64,000 bases of DNA from Candidatus Thermochlorobacteriaceae bacterium. GTDB taxonomy: Bacteria > Bacteroidota > Chlorobiia > Chlorobiales > Thermochlorobacteraceae. Below, piece by piece: positions 56,683 through 64,000 of the stretch. Where the stretch lies: positions 16,113-80,112 of the forward strand of contig JAJUFC010000016.1 of NCBI GenBank assembly GCA_029263855.1, read 5' to 3'. Made by a program: the position numbers and the translations under genes. Below the pieces are notes generated by a model. The model was given only the letters and a program-made list of their open reading frames with translations, was not told the origin of the DNA and searched no databases. Numbering within the stretch: position 1 is the first letter of the stretch; every line of letters begins with the position of its first letter.

Positions 56683-59403
56683 ATGACAACCAGCGACCTC
56701 ATCAACCTGCTCCGCGAAGCCGATTCGCAAAGCCGCAAAAGCGTTTCCGAAAGCGAAAAGCTTTACGGAACGGTCATCGAGCATTCCAGAACATTGAACC
56801 ATCAGCCAAGCCTTGCCGAAAGTTTGACAGGACTTGCCTACTGCGAAATCGCAAAAGGAGATTTACCGTCAGCCGAAGCGCATCTGAACGAATCCCTCGC
56901 GATTTATCGCACCATCGACGATAAGCAAGGCGAAATCAACGCGATTTATACAAGGGGCATTCTCGCGGAGCGGCAGGGAGATTTAACACTAGCAGAAACC
57001 GCCTACCAAAAAGCTTTTTCTGAATCAGAACGACACGGCTATCAAAAGGGCAAAGCAAGAGCGTTGAGCGGACTTGCCAATGTGCGTGGTCGCGCGGGCG
57101 ACTATCCCGCCGCGCTTCAATTCTTTCAGCAATCGCTATCGGAAAACGAAGCCATCAGAGACGACCTCGCCGTCGCGCAATCGCTGATGGGATTGGGCAT
57201 CGTTTATCAACGTCTCGATGATTACGCCAACGCCATTGACGCGCTCTACAACGCCTATCTGACTTTTGAGCGATTGGGAAGCAAAGACAATGCGGTGCGC
57301 GCCGCCAGCAATCTCGGCTCGCTTCAAACCCGAATGGGCAAATACGGTGATGCGCTTCAAACATTTGAGCGAATCGTTGCAGAATCTAAATCCATCGGCA
57401 ACGCCCTTTCGGAAGCAACTGCGATGAACAACATCGCCGAAGCGCTTGCCAAACAAAATAAGTTAGAGCGTGCGCTTTCAACCCTTGAAGCCTCGCTCTC
57501 TCTGCAACAAAACTTGGACGCGCCGTGGCTTTATGCCAATACGCTTCACTCCAAAGGTGATGTGTTGCTCACGCTTGAACATTACGCCGAAGCCGAAACA
57601 GCGTTCCGCGAAAGTTTGAGCGTTTCGCGCGCCATCAACGACAAGCAAAACGAACTGTTCTGCCACATCGGGCTTGCCAAAGCAATGATGAACCGCGAGC
57701 GTCTGAACGAAGCGATGGCAGAATTGGAGCAGGCGATTGAACTCGCCCAAATCATCGACGAAAAAAAGTGGCTCGCCGAAGCCTTCTCCCTTCAATCGCG
57801 CGCGTTTGAAACTATCGGCGACCCAACCCGCGCCCTCGATGCGTTCCGCAAGTTTTACGACGTTGAGCGAGAGCGTCTGAATCTTGAATCCGAAAAACGC
57901 GCGCAAAGCCTCGCGGTTCAATACAAAGTCGCCGAAGCTAAACAGCAAGCCGAAATCGAGCATCTGAAAAACGTCGAACTCGCCGCCGCTTTGAAAAAGG
58001 TCGAGGAAGCCAACGCCTTCAAAACCGAACTCTTGGGCATTGCCGCGCACGACCTCAAAAATCCGCTTCAAGTTATCTCTGGCTTTGCGTCGCTCATTCA
58101 GGAACTCAAATCGCTCGATGAAGCGCAGAGCAACGCCAAAGCCATTGAACGCGCCTCAGAGAGAATGCTCAAACTCATCAAAGATTTGCTCGAAACCGCC
58201 GCGCTTGATTCAGGCAAGTTGGAACTGAACAAAATCCCCGTTAGCGTTGCGGATTTGCTTCGTGCCGTCGCCGAACATAACCGCCCAAACGCCGAAAAGA
58301 AATCACAAACCATTTATCTCGACCTTGCCGAAAATTGCCTTGCCGAACTCGATGTCGAGCGCATGCGCGAAGTGTTTGAAAACCTCGTCTCCAACGCCAT
58401 CAAGTATTCGCCACGCGGAAAGCGGATTGAAGTCAGCCTTGCGCAAACGTCGGAAAACGCAGTGCGAATCGCCATCAAAGATGAAGGACAAGGCTTGACG
58501 GAAGAAGACAAAACCAAACTCTTCGGAAAGTTTCAGCGACTTTCGGCGCGACCAACGGGCGGAGAAAGTTCAACAGGATTGGGCTTATCCATCGTCAAGC
58601 AACTGGTGGAACTGCACGGCGGCAGGGTTTGGGCAGAATCAGAGGGCAAAGATAAAGGCGCGACATTTCTCGTCGAGTTGCCATCGCGGAAAGCCGCATC
58701 ACCCGTTGCATCTGAACGACGACGCAAAGACGCAAAGCCTGTCGGGCGCAGTCGAGCCGTATCATCTTCACCCCAAAAAATTCGGGTGGCGATTATCGAG
58801 GATAATCTTGAACTCTTGCGCGAACTTGAAGCGCGGCTTAAACATGATGAAAAACTTGCGTGTGTCGGCGCGTTTGAAAGCGCGGAAATGGCATTGGCAC
58901 TGTTGGACGAGGTCGATGTGGTTTTAATGGACATTGGCTTGCCGGGCATCTCTGGCATTGAGGCGATTCAAAAAATCAAGGAGAAATTTCCAAACGCGAA
59001 AATCGTGATGCTCACGGTTCAAGACGACGACCGACACATCTCGCGCGCGATTATCGCAGGAGCGCACGGCTATCTCACGAAGAAAACCACGATTCCCAAA
59101 ATTTTAGAATATGCCGAAACCGTGATGCAAGGCGGAATGACCTTTTCGCCTGATGTAGCGCGGCGCGTTTCCGACCTCTATCTCAAATTCGCTCCAAAAG
59201 AAGAGAGTGCGGCTGCGCTCACCAAACGAGAAAAGGACATTCTCAAACTTCTTTCAGACGGCAAAAGTCTCAAAGAAATCGCGCAATCGCTGAAAACAAG
59301 CGTCAATACCGTCCGCAATCAAGTCGCAAAAATTTACGACAAGCTCCACAGCCACTCGAAATCCGAAGCCGTTTCCAAAGCCCTCAAAAGCGGGCTGATT
59401 TAA
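56683..59403 (+). CDS. Soluble TPR-histidine kinase-receiver-LuxR fusion
   Basis: A 906-residue one-protein signalling system without membrane helices. About ten TPR repeats (residues 30-400) are followed by a coiled coil, a HisKA domain with phospho-His456 (AAHDLKNPLQV), a HATPase domain (N at NLVSNAIKYSP, then GLGLSIVKQLV near 633), a basic linker (670-697), a receiver with Asp750 (VVLMDIGLPG), and a NarL-type LuxR helix-turn-helix (845-906, LTKREKDILKLL and SVNTVRNQVAKIYDKL). The start at 56683 (MTTSDL) avoids overlap with the preceding gene. It should phosphorylate its own receiver and bind DNA. The paired palindromes downstream are candidate targets. Confidence 0.9.
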   Translation: MTTSDLINLLREADSQSRKSVSESEKLYGTVIEHSRTLNHQPSLAESLTGLAYCEIAKGDLPSAEAHLNESLAIYRTIDDKQGEINAIYTRGILAERQGDLTLAETAYQKAFSESERHGYQKGKARALSGLANVRGRAGDYPAALQFFQQSLSENEAIRDDLAVAQSLMGLGIVYQRLDDYANAIDALYNAYLTFERLGSKDNAVRAASNLGSLQTRMGKYGDALQTFERIVAESKSIGNALSEATAMNNIAEALAKQNKLERALSTLEASLSLQQNLDAPWLYANTLHSKGDVLLTLEHYAEAETAFRESLSVSRAINDKQNELFCHIGLAKAMMNRERLNEAMAELEQAIELAQIIDEKKWLAEAFSLQSRAFETIGDPTRALDAFRKFYDVERERLNLESEKRAQSLAVQYKVAEAKQQAEIEHLKNVELAAALKKVEEANAFKTELLGIAAHDLKNPLQVISGFASLIQELKSLDEAQSNAKAIERASERMLKLIKDLLETAALDSGKLELNKIPVSVADLLRAVAEHNRPNAEKKSQTIYLDLAENCLAELDVERMREVFENLVSNAIKYSPRGKRIEVSLAQTSENAVRIAIKDEGQGLTEEDKTKLFGKFQRLSARPTGGESSTGLGLSIVKQLVELHGGRVWAESEGKDKGATFLVELPSRKAASPVASERRRKDAKPVGRSRAVSSSPQKIRVAIIEDNLELLRELEARLKHDEKLACVGAFESAEMALALLDEVDVVLMDIGLPGISGIEAIQKIKEKFPNAKIVMLTVQDDDRHISRAIIAGAHGYLTKKTTIPKILEYAETVMQGGMTFSPDVARRVSDLYLKFAPKEESAAALTKREKDILKLLSDGKSLKEIAQSLKTSVNTVRNQVAKIYDKLHSHSKSEAVSKALKSGLI

Positions 59404-59430
59404 TCCTCTCAAAGAAATCCCAAACGCATA

Positions 59431-59482
59431 CCCTCGAAATTTTGCAAAAAAGCGCACCTGAATAGTGCATTTGCACTATTTC
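59431..59482. repeat. Shared 52-bp upstream element, copy A
   Basis: The sequence runs CCCTC, AAATTTTGC, an A-run, then the palindrome AATAGTGCATTTGCACTATT and TTC. Copy B (60858-60908) matches it nearly base for base with one gap, and the palindrome is identical in both. It ends 93 bases before the ATG of the propeller-like gene. Confidence 0.85.
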
Positions 59483-59575
59483 AAACGCATAAAGCGGACT
59501 GCAATTTTGCAATGGTTGAAATAACACAAAGTTATGGCACCAAACTAATTCAAAGCAACTAATCCTATACAAGAA

Positions 59576-60631
59576 ATGAAACGCAAGGTGATTTTATTGG
59601 CAATCGTAACGGTTGCAGTGGCAGTTACAGCAATGTCGCCCAAACTGCCTGACGGACTTTCAGGTGAATGCACCAAACTTTTTGTCGCTGGCGGCAAACT
59701 CTTTGCAGGCGGATACTTTGATAAAGCCGACCGCCGCATCGTCAACAACATTGCCCAATACGACGGCACAAAGTGGTCAGGGCTTGCAAAAGGTGTTGAT
59801 GGCACGCCCAAAGATATGTGCGCCATCGGAAAAGACCTTTATGTATGTGGGGACTGGACTGAGGTCGACAAAAAAGATGACAGCGGCGTTCAGAGCAACC
59901 AAGTCGCACGCTGGGACGGCACACAGTGGAATGCGCTGGAAAAACTCAATGTCGACCAACAAATCAATGCCTTAGCGACGGACGGGAAAAATCTTTATGT
60001 CGGGGGCAAATTCACCAAAATTGCGGGCAAAATCGAGGGCTATAATGTCGCAAAGTGGGACGGCAAAAAGTGGAGCAACCTAACCAAAGACAAATTTGAA
60101 AACTCTGCGGGGTCTCCTGCTGTCATGTCGCTGGCGTGGCACGATGGCAAACTCTACGCGGGAGGATATTTCCAAACGATTGGCGACGAGCCATGCAGCA
60201 AAATCGCCGTTTTTGACGGCAAAGCATGGTCGGAAGTGGGCAATAAGGGATTAGAGGGAATGTCGTCCGTCTTGGTCAGCAACGGAAAATTTCTCTATGC
60301 AGGAGGTGAATTTACACAAGCAGGCGACGGCACAACCCTCAACAACATCGCCAAGTGGGACGGCACGAAATGGCAAGCCATTGGCAATGGCATCGGTAAA
60401 AAGGTAACCAGCATCGCCCTTGATGGAGAGACCATCTACGCCGCCGCAGGAGGCAACGTGTTTAAGTGGGACGGCAAAGCATGGTCGGAATTACCTGAAA
60501 TTCAATATGCAAGCATCAAAGCCGTTGCCGTTCTGAACGGCACGCTCTACGCAGGCGGACTCTTCGACGGCGGACAGTTTCAAGGCATCTGCAAGTTCTC
60601 CAACGGAAAGTGGGAAGCGGCATATCAATAA
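59576..60631 (+). CDS. Secreted propeller-like repeat protein
   Basis: A 351-residue exported protein with a signal peptide at its N-terminus (VTVAVAVTAMSPKLP). Five or six repeats read as NxIAxWDGxxWxxL then LYAGGxFxxxG, for example NNIAQYDGTKWSGL and NVAKWDGKKWSNL, with KLYAGGYFQTIGD. Each repeat should be one blade of a beta propeller. Such proteins are common in Chlorobiota and Ignavibacteria as surface or extracellular proteins of unknown role. It lacks an obvious T9SS tail. It is preceded by element A and followed by an intrinsic terminator. Confidence 0.85.
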   Translation: MKRKVILLAIVTVAVAVTAMSPKLPDGLSGECTKLFVAGGKLFAGGYFDKADRRIVNNIAQYDGTKWSGLAKGVDGTPKDMCAIGKDLYVCGDWTEVDKKDDSGVQSNQVARWDGTQWNALEKLNVDQQINALATDGKNLYVGGKFTKIAGKIEGYNVAKWDGKKWSNLTKDKFENSAGSPAVMSLAWHDGKLYAGGYFQTIGDEPCSKIAVFDGKAWSEVGNKGLEGMSSVLVSNGKFLYAGGEFTQAGDGTTLNNIAKWDGTKWQAIGNGIGKKVTSIALDGETIYAAAGGNVFKWDGKAWSELPEIQYASIKAVAVLNGTLYAGGLFDGGQFQGICKFSNGKWEAAYQ

Positions 60632-60684
60632 GTCTTAACGATTTTTTTTCTCGCTGGCTACTGTTCTTTGTTTTCTCTTAGGTG

Positions 60685-60720
60685 AAAGCGTCCTTGCTGG
60701 AAACGGCAGGACGCTTTTTT
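60685..60720 (+). terminator. Intrinsic terminator of the propeller-like gene
   Basis: A 10-bp perfect stem (AAAGCGTCCT and AGGACGCTTT) that extends, past one bulged T, by four more pairs to a GAAA tetraloop, followed by a run of six T. This is a strong rho-independent terminator 54 bases after the stop. Confidence 0.92.
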
Positions 60721-60857
60721 AATGAATAATGAAGAGTGAAGAATTAAAAGTTGAATGCCGCGCGCGCTTAACTCTTTGACGTTTCGCTCATGAATGACGG
60801 CACGAGTCGTTCAACTGCTCGTTCAATTCCTCCATGTTTCATTCTTCATATTTTCAG

Positions 60858-60908
60858 CCCTCAAAATTTCGCAAAAAACGCGTGCGAATAGTGCATTTGC
60901 ACTATTTC
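60858..60908. repeat. Shared upstream element, copy B
   Basis: Near-identical copy of element A with the same palindrome AATAGTGCATTTGCACTATT. It ends 82 bases before the ATG of the large secreted-protein gene. Confidence 0.85.
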
Positions 60909-60990
60909 CTCGATCACTTTTCTGCCCGACCTTTGCTACGCTTCAAGAATTTTCTTGGGCATAACCTCAATCTCAATTTGGAGAAATTAC

Positions 60991-63900
60991 AATGAAACGA
61001 CATCTACTTTGCTTGTTGATACTGCTGTCGACAAGCGTAATGATGAACGCGCAACCGGTGCCAACAAATGGATTGCGCTTGTGGTTGCGCGCCGATAGTG
61101 CCGTAACGGCAGTAAATGGCATCGTAACCCAATGGAACGATGTATCGACACAAGCCAATCACGCTATGCAAGTGATGCCGTCTTTGAACCCTATGCTCGT
61201 GCCAAATGTCTTGAACGGCAAGCCCGTTGTTCGTTTTGTGGACAAGGCATTGAGAAGCAATGTCGGAACGCAAGTCGGCAGTGGCAATCGAACGCTCTTT
61301 ATGGTCTACACTCGTCGCACAAAGCCTGTCAATTCAGGCATTTTTTCGTTGCGCTCTGCGACAGGGCAAGATTGGGATTCTCCTGACGCAATGGCTGTAA
61401 GCTACTCCAGCACAGGCAATAATGCGCAACTGAACTTGGCAAATCAGCTCTTTCTTTCCGCTAACGACCAACCAAATGCCTACAATGCAATGACGATGGA
61501 AATCGTCCGATTGGGAACGGCGACGATTCGCATCAACGGCGCAAACGTCGCAAGCGGCAATACGACGGTTGCGACAACAGACAATACAGCAGGCTACCTA
61601 ATTGGCGCACGCACTGCACCACCGTCTTTCAACAACGGCATTCAACAATACGGCGATGTCGATATCGCAGAGATTCTGCTTTACAATCGCTCTGTAAGCG
61701 GTTCAGAACGGGTTGCTATCGAGACCTATCTTGCCTCCAAATATGGTTTGCCGCATCCGCTTCTCTCAATGTCTGCAAGCGTAACGGCCGTGACGAATTT
61801 AACATCGACATCCGCCACGCTTAACGGCGCGGTGAATCCGAATGGAAATACGCTCACAAGCGCGAGGTTTGAATACAGCACAGACCCAACCTTCACGACC
61901 GACGTTCAAGTCGTTAATACAACTCCGAATGCGGCGGGCATTGGCGTAGGCATGTCGCCGGTGAATGTCAGCGCAACTCTGACGGGTTTGACAGCAGGTC
62001 AAGTTTACTACTACCGCATTGTGGTTACAAACATTTTTGGAGAACGGCGAAGCAATGTCAGAGCATTTGGCGCGCCCGTTATTACAAGTGGGTTGGCACG
62101 GTGGTTTCGCGCCGACGCATCAGTACCCATCAACAGTCAAAACCCCACAAATGTTGGCAGACTTTTCGACCTTTCAGGCGGAAATGATGCCGTCCAAACC
62201 GTTTTGGCAAATGCGCCCACGATGCAATCCGCAAATATCGATTTTGGAAACAAACCCGTCATTCGCTCGCTTCAAAACACTTGGCTGGACTTTCCCGAAA
62301 TGCAAAATGTCAGAACGGTTTTCATCGTAGCGCGCGCGCTTGAGAATCGCAACGGTCAGTGCATTTTAGGACATATCTCGGCGGCAGATTTTCACGGAGG
62401 CACGAATGTTTCGCCCGACAATCAAAATCGTTTAATCAGCGCGTTGTATTCATCGCCTAATGTGCGTAATGGCGGGCTTTATTACAACGGCATCGTTCAA
62501 AACACAAGCGCGGCGCGCCCGATGACCCCCACAACCATCACGATTCAAACGTTAGCAAATACGATGGCGAGCTCGCTCTCAAGAGACCGCACGCAATCCA
62601 ACCGCTCTTGGGACGGTGAAATTGCAGAGGTCTTGATTTATAGCGACTCTTTGACGGCGGCGCAACGGGCATCGGTTGAGATCTATTTGGCATCGCGCTA
62701 CAATATCCCTTACTCAAGTGTGCCTGTTGTCAATCTCGGCAATCCCGGAACAGTTTCAACAACCACAATTATGTTGAATGGAGCGGTCAACCCAAATGGA
62801 AATGTGCTCACAGGCGCGCAGTTCCAACTGAGCACAGACCCAAATTTTCAGCAAAATGTGCTCACGATGAATACCATACCGAATATGACCGGCGCAAGCG
62901 GAACTTCAAACACGAATGTGAATGCCACATTTACAGGTCAATTCACGACGGGAACGACTTATTACGCGCGCTTGCGAGCAAGCACTGCGCAAACGACAAG
63001 CGAAACCTCCTCGAGAGTCGTTGTTGTGCCGGTCGTTACCCGAGGGTTAGGCAGATGGTATCGCGCTGATGCTTCGTTAGTCAGCAATCAACAAATCACT
63101 CAACTATTTGACCTTTCAAGCAGCAATCAGCACGCAATTCAGTCCAATGGAATTCTGCGTCCTAACTTCACGACTGACCTCAACTTTGGAAACCAACCCG
63201 TTATCTCTTCTTTCTCAAATACCTACATGGAATTTGGGCAAATGAACAACATTCGAACGGTGATGATGGTAGTTCGGACAAATGTGGTTGGCGCAAATGC
63301 TATGTGTTTGCTTGGAGACGCGACGAACTTTGATTTTCATGGAGGGACAGCCGACCCAGGAGATGACGCAAATTTATTATTCAGCCGAAACTATGCATCG
63401 CCCGATGTCCGAAATGGATTGTTGTTCTATAACAGCATTCCGCAAACCATTAGCACGGCGCAGCGACCAATAAACAACACGACAATTATCACGCTCCTGA
63501 CGCGCGCAAATACTCGCGCCAGCACCATTACGCAGGACAGACCAAGCGCTTTCAGCAATAGGTCTTGGGCGGGTCAAATCGCAGAAGTGATACTATTTAG
63601 CGATTCGCTGAATGCTTCCGAGCGGCTTGCGGTGGAAAATTACCTCAAAAATCGCTACGCAATCGGCACGGTGAGCGCTGTGTCTAACCCAAGCATTGCC
63701 GCTAATGCGCTTGGAACATTCGTGCTCGGCAATACGGGCGCAAGCGTAACCTTCACGACGGCAAGCACCACCGCAGGCTCGCTTTCAGGCTCGGTAACGA
63801 ACTCGCGCCCCAATGTCGTCGGCTCGCTTCCAACAGGCATCACCAACATCGCCGAACGATTCTGGACGATTAACCAAACGGGTCTCACGGGCTTTACCTA

Positions 63901-64000
63901 CGCGCTCACGCTTGACCTCTCTACGCTGGCAGGCGTTCAGAACTTCAGCAACCTGAAAGTCTTGAAGCGCGACAACAGCGCGTCGGCTTGGGTTAATGTA
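60991..64000 (+). CDS. Large secreted repeat protein (LamG-like and Fn3-like), 3' end missing
   Basis: One frame is open from the ATG at 60991 to the window end, 1003 codons without a stop. The N-terminal signal peptide (LLCLLILLSTSVMMNAQP) is followed by three repeats of a LamG/concanavalin-like domain, each opening with GLxxWxRAD (near residues 27, 368 and 685: GLRLWLRADS, GLARWFRADA, GLGRWYRADA) and later LYYNG or LFYNS. Between them lie Fn3-like modules with TLNGAVNPNGN and STDPTF or STDPNF. A further domain begins near residue 900. A T9SS sorting tail is likely but lies beyond the window. Element B stands just upstream. Its role may be adhesion or carbohydrate binding, which is inferred. 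Confidence 0.9.

Larger units (their letters stand above)
60632..60990. other. Intergenic region, 359 bases
   Basis: Between the propeller-like gene and the large secreted-protein gene. It holds the terminator at 60685-60720, a non-coding stretch in which I see no promoter or small gene, and element B at 60858-60908. No start codon with an extended frame fits. Confidence 0.7.

Overview
The window is a gene-dense stretch of bacterial chromosome with no rRNA, tRNA, CRISPR array, phage or insertion sequence that I can see. The gene content points to the Bacteroidota/Chlorobiota side of the tree, perhaps a Chloroherpeton- or Ignavibacteria-like organism. The signs are a secreted protein ending in a type IX secretion sorting domain with the NYPNPFNP signature, a type 2 FMN-dependent IPP isomerase, a two-subunit methylmalonyl-CoA mutase with a short small subunit, many TPR proteins, and promoters with a TAnnTTTG -7 element. 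The lineage is inferred from memory of these families, not from a search.

Bases 1-13748 are nearly all on the minus strand and mostly housekeeping: an AAE-type transporter, a pteridine-reductase-like SDR, eno, ispF, clpP, a TonB-like lipoprotein, groES-groEL under a perfect CIRCE operator, purK, a T9SS cargo protein and a GAF/HD-GYP phosphodiesterase. Bases 13946-22446 alternate in strand: a ROK kinase that has lost its zinc motif, an M14 carboxypeptidase, an operon of a degenerate ADP-ribosylglycohydrolase-like protein, IPP isomerase and an orphan-looking DNA methyltransferase, then a PgpH-like 7TM-HD protein.

Bases 22518-33918 are on the plus strand: trpE, mnmG, a two-receiver response regulator, a family B DNA polymerase, three envelope proteins of unknown function, gmhA and ribH. 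The three intergenic gaps from trpE to polB each hold a pair of parS-like palindromes, two of them perfect, so this is probably a ParB loading zone close to the replication origin, although parA, parB and dnaA are not in the window.

Bases 33938-45118 hold a PTPS-like pterin protein coupled to a membrane glycosyltransferase, a Kef-type antiporter, and the two methylmalonyl-CoA mutase genes. Between and after the mutase genes lie three Uma2-type nuclease genes, a BrnT/BrnA-like toxin-antitoxin pair and a small secreted protein, as if the mutase operon had been split.

Bases 45208-51994 hold a CPXCG zinc ribbon protein, an HD hydrolase, two TPR proteins, an M48 peptidase, an NlpC/P60 lipoprotein, a DUF169 protein and a probable outer membrane barrel. 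Bases 52072-59403 form a tight five-gene operon: a TPR protein, a NurA nuclease, a TPR/thioredoxin-like lipoprotein, a stand-alone HAS-barrel protein, and a soluble TPR-histidine kinase-receiver-LuxR fusion. After it come two secreted-protein genes, a repeat-built propeller-like protein and a very large LamG-like/Fn3-like protein that runs off the window. Both are preceded by the same ~52-bp element containing an identical 9-2-9 palindrome. Its 7-2-7 core resembles NarL-family sites, so the neighbouring kinase-regulator fusion is a good candidate for controlling both. This possible one-protein signalling circuit and the parS cluster are the two most interesting things in the window.
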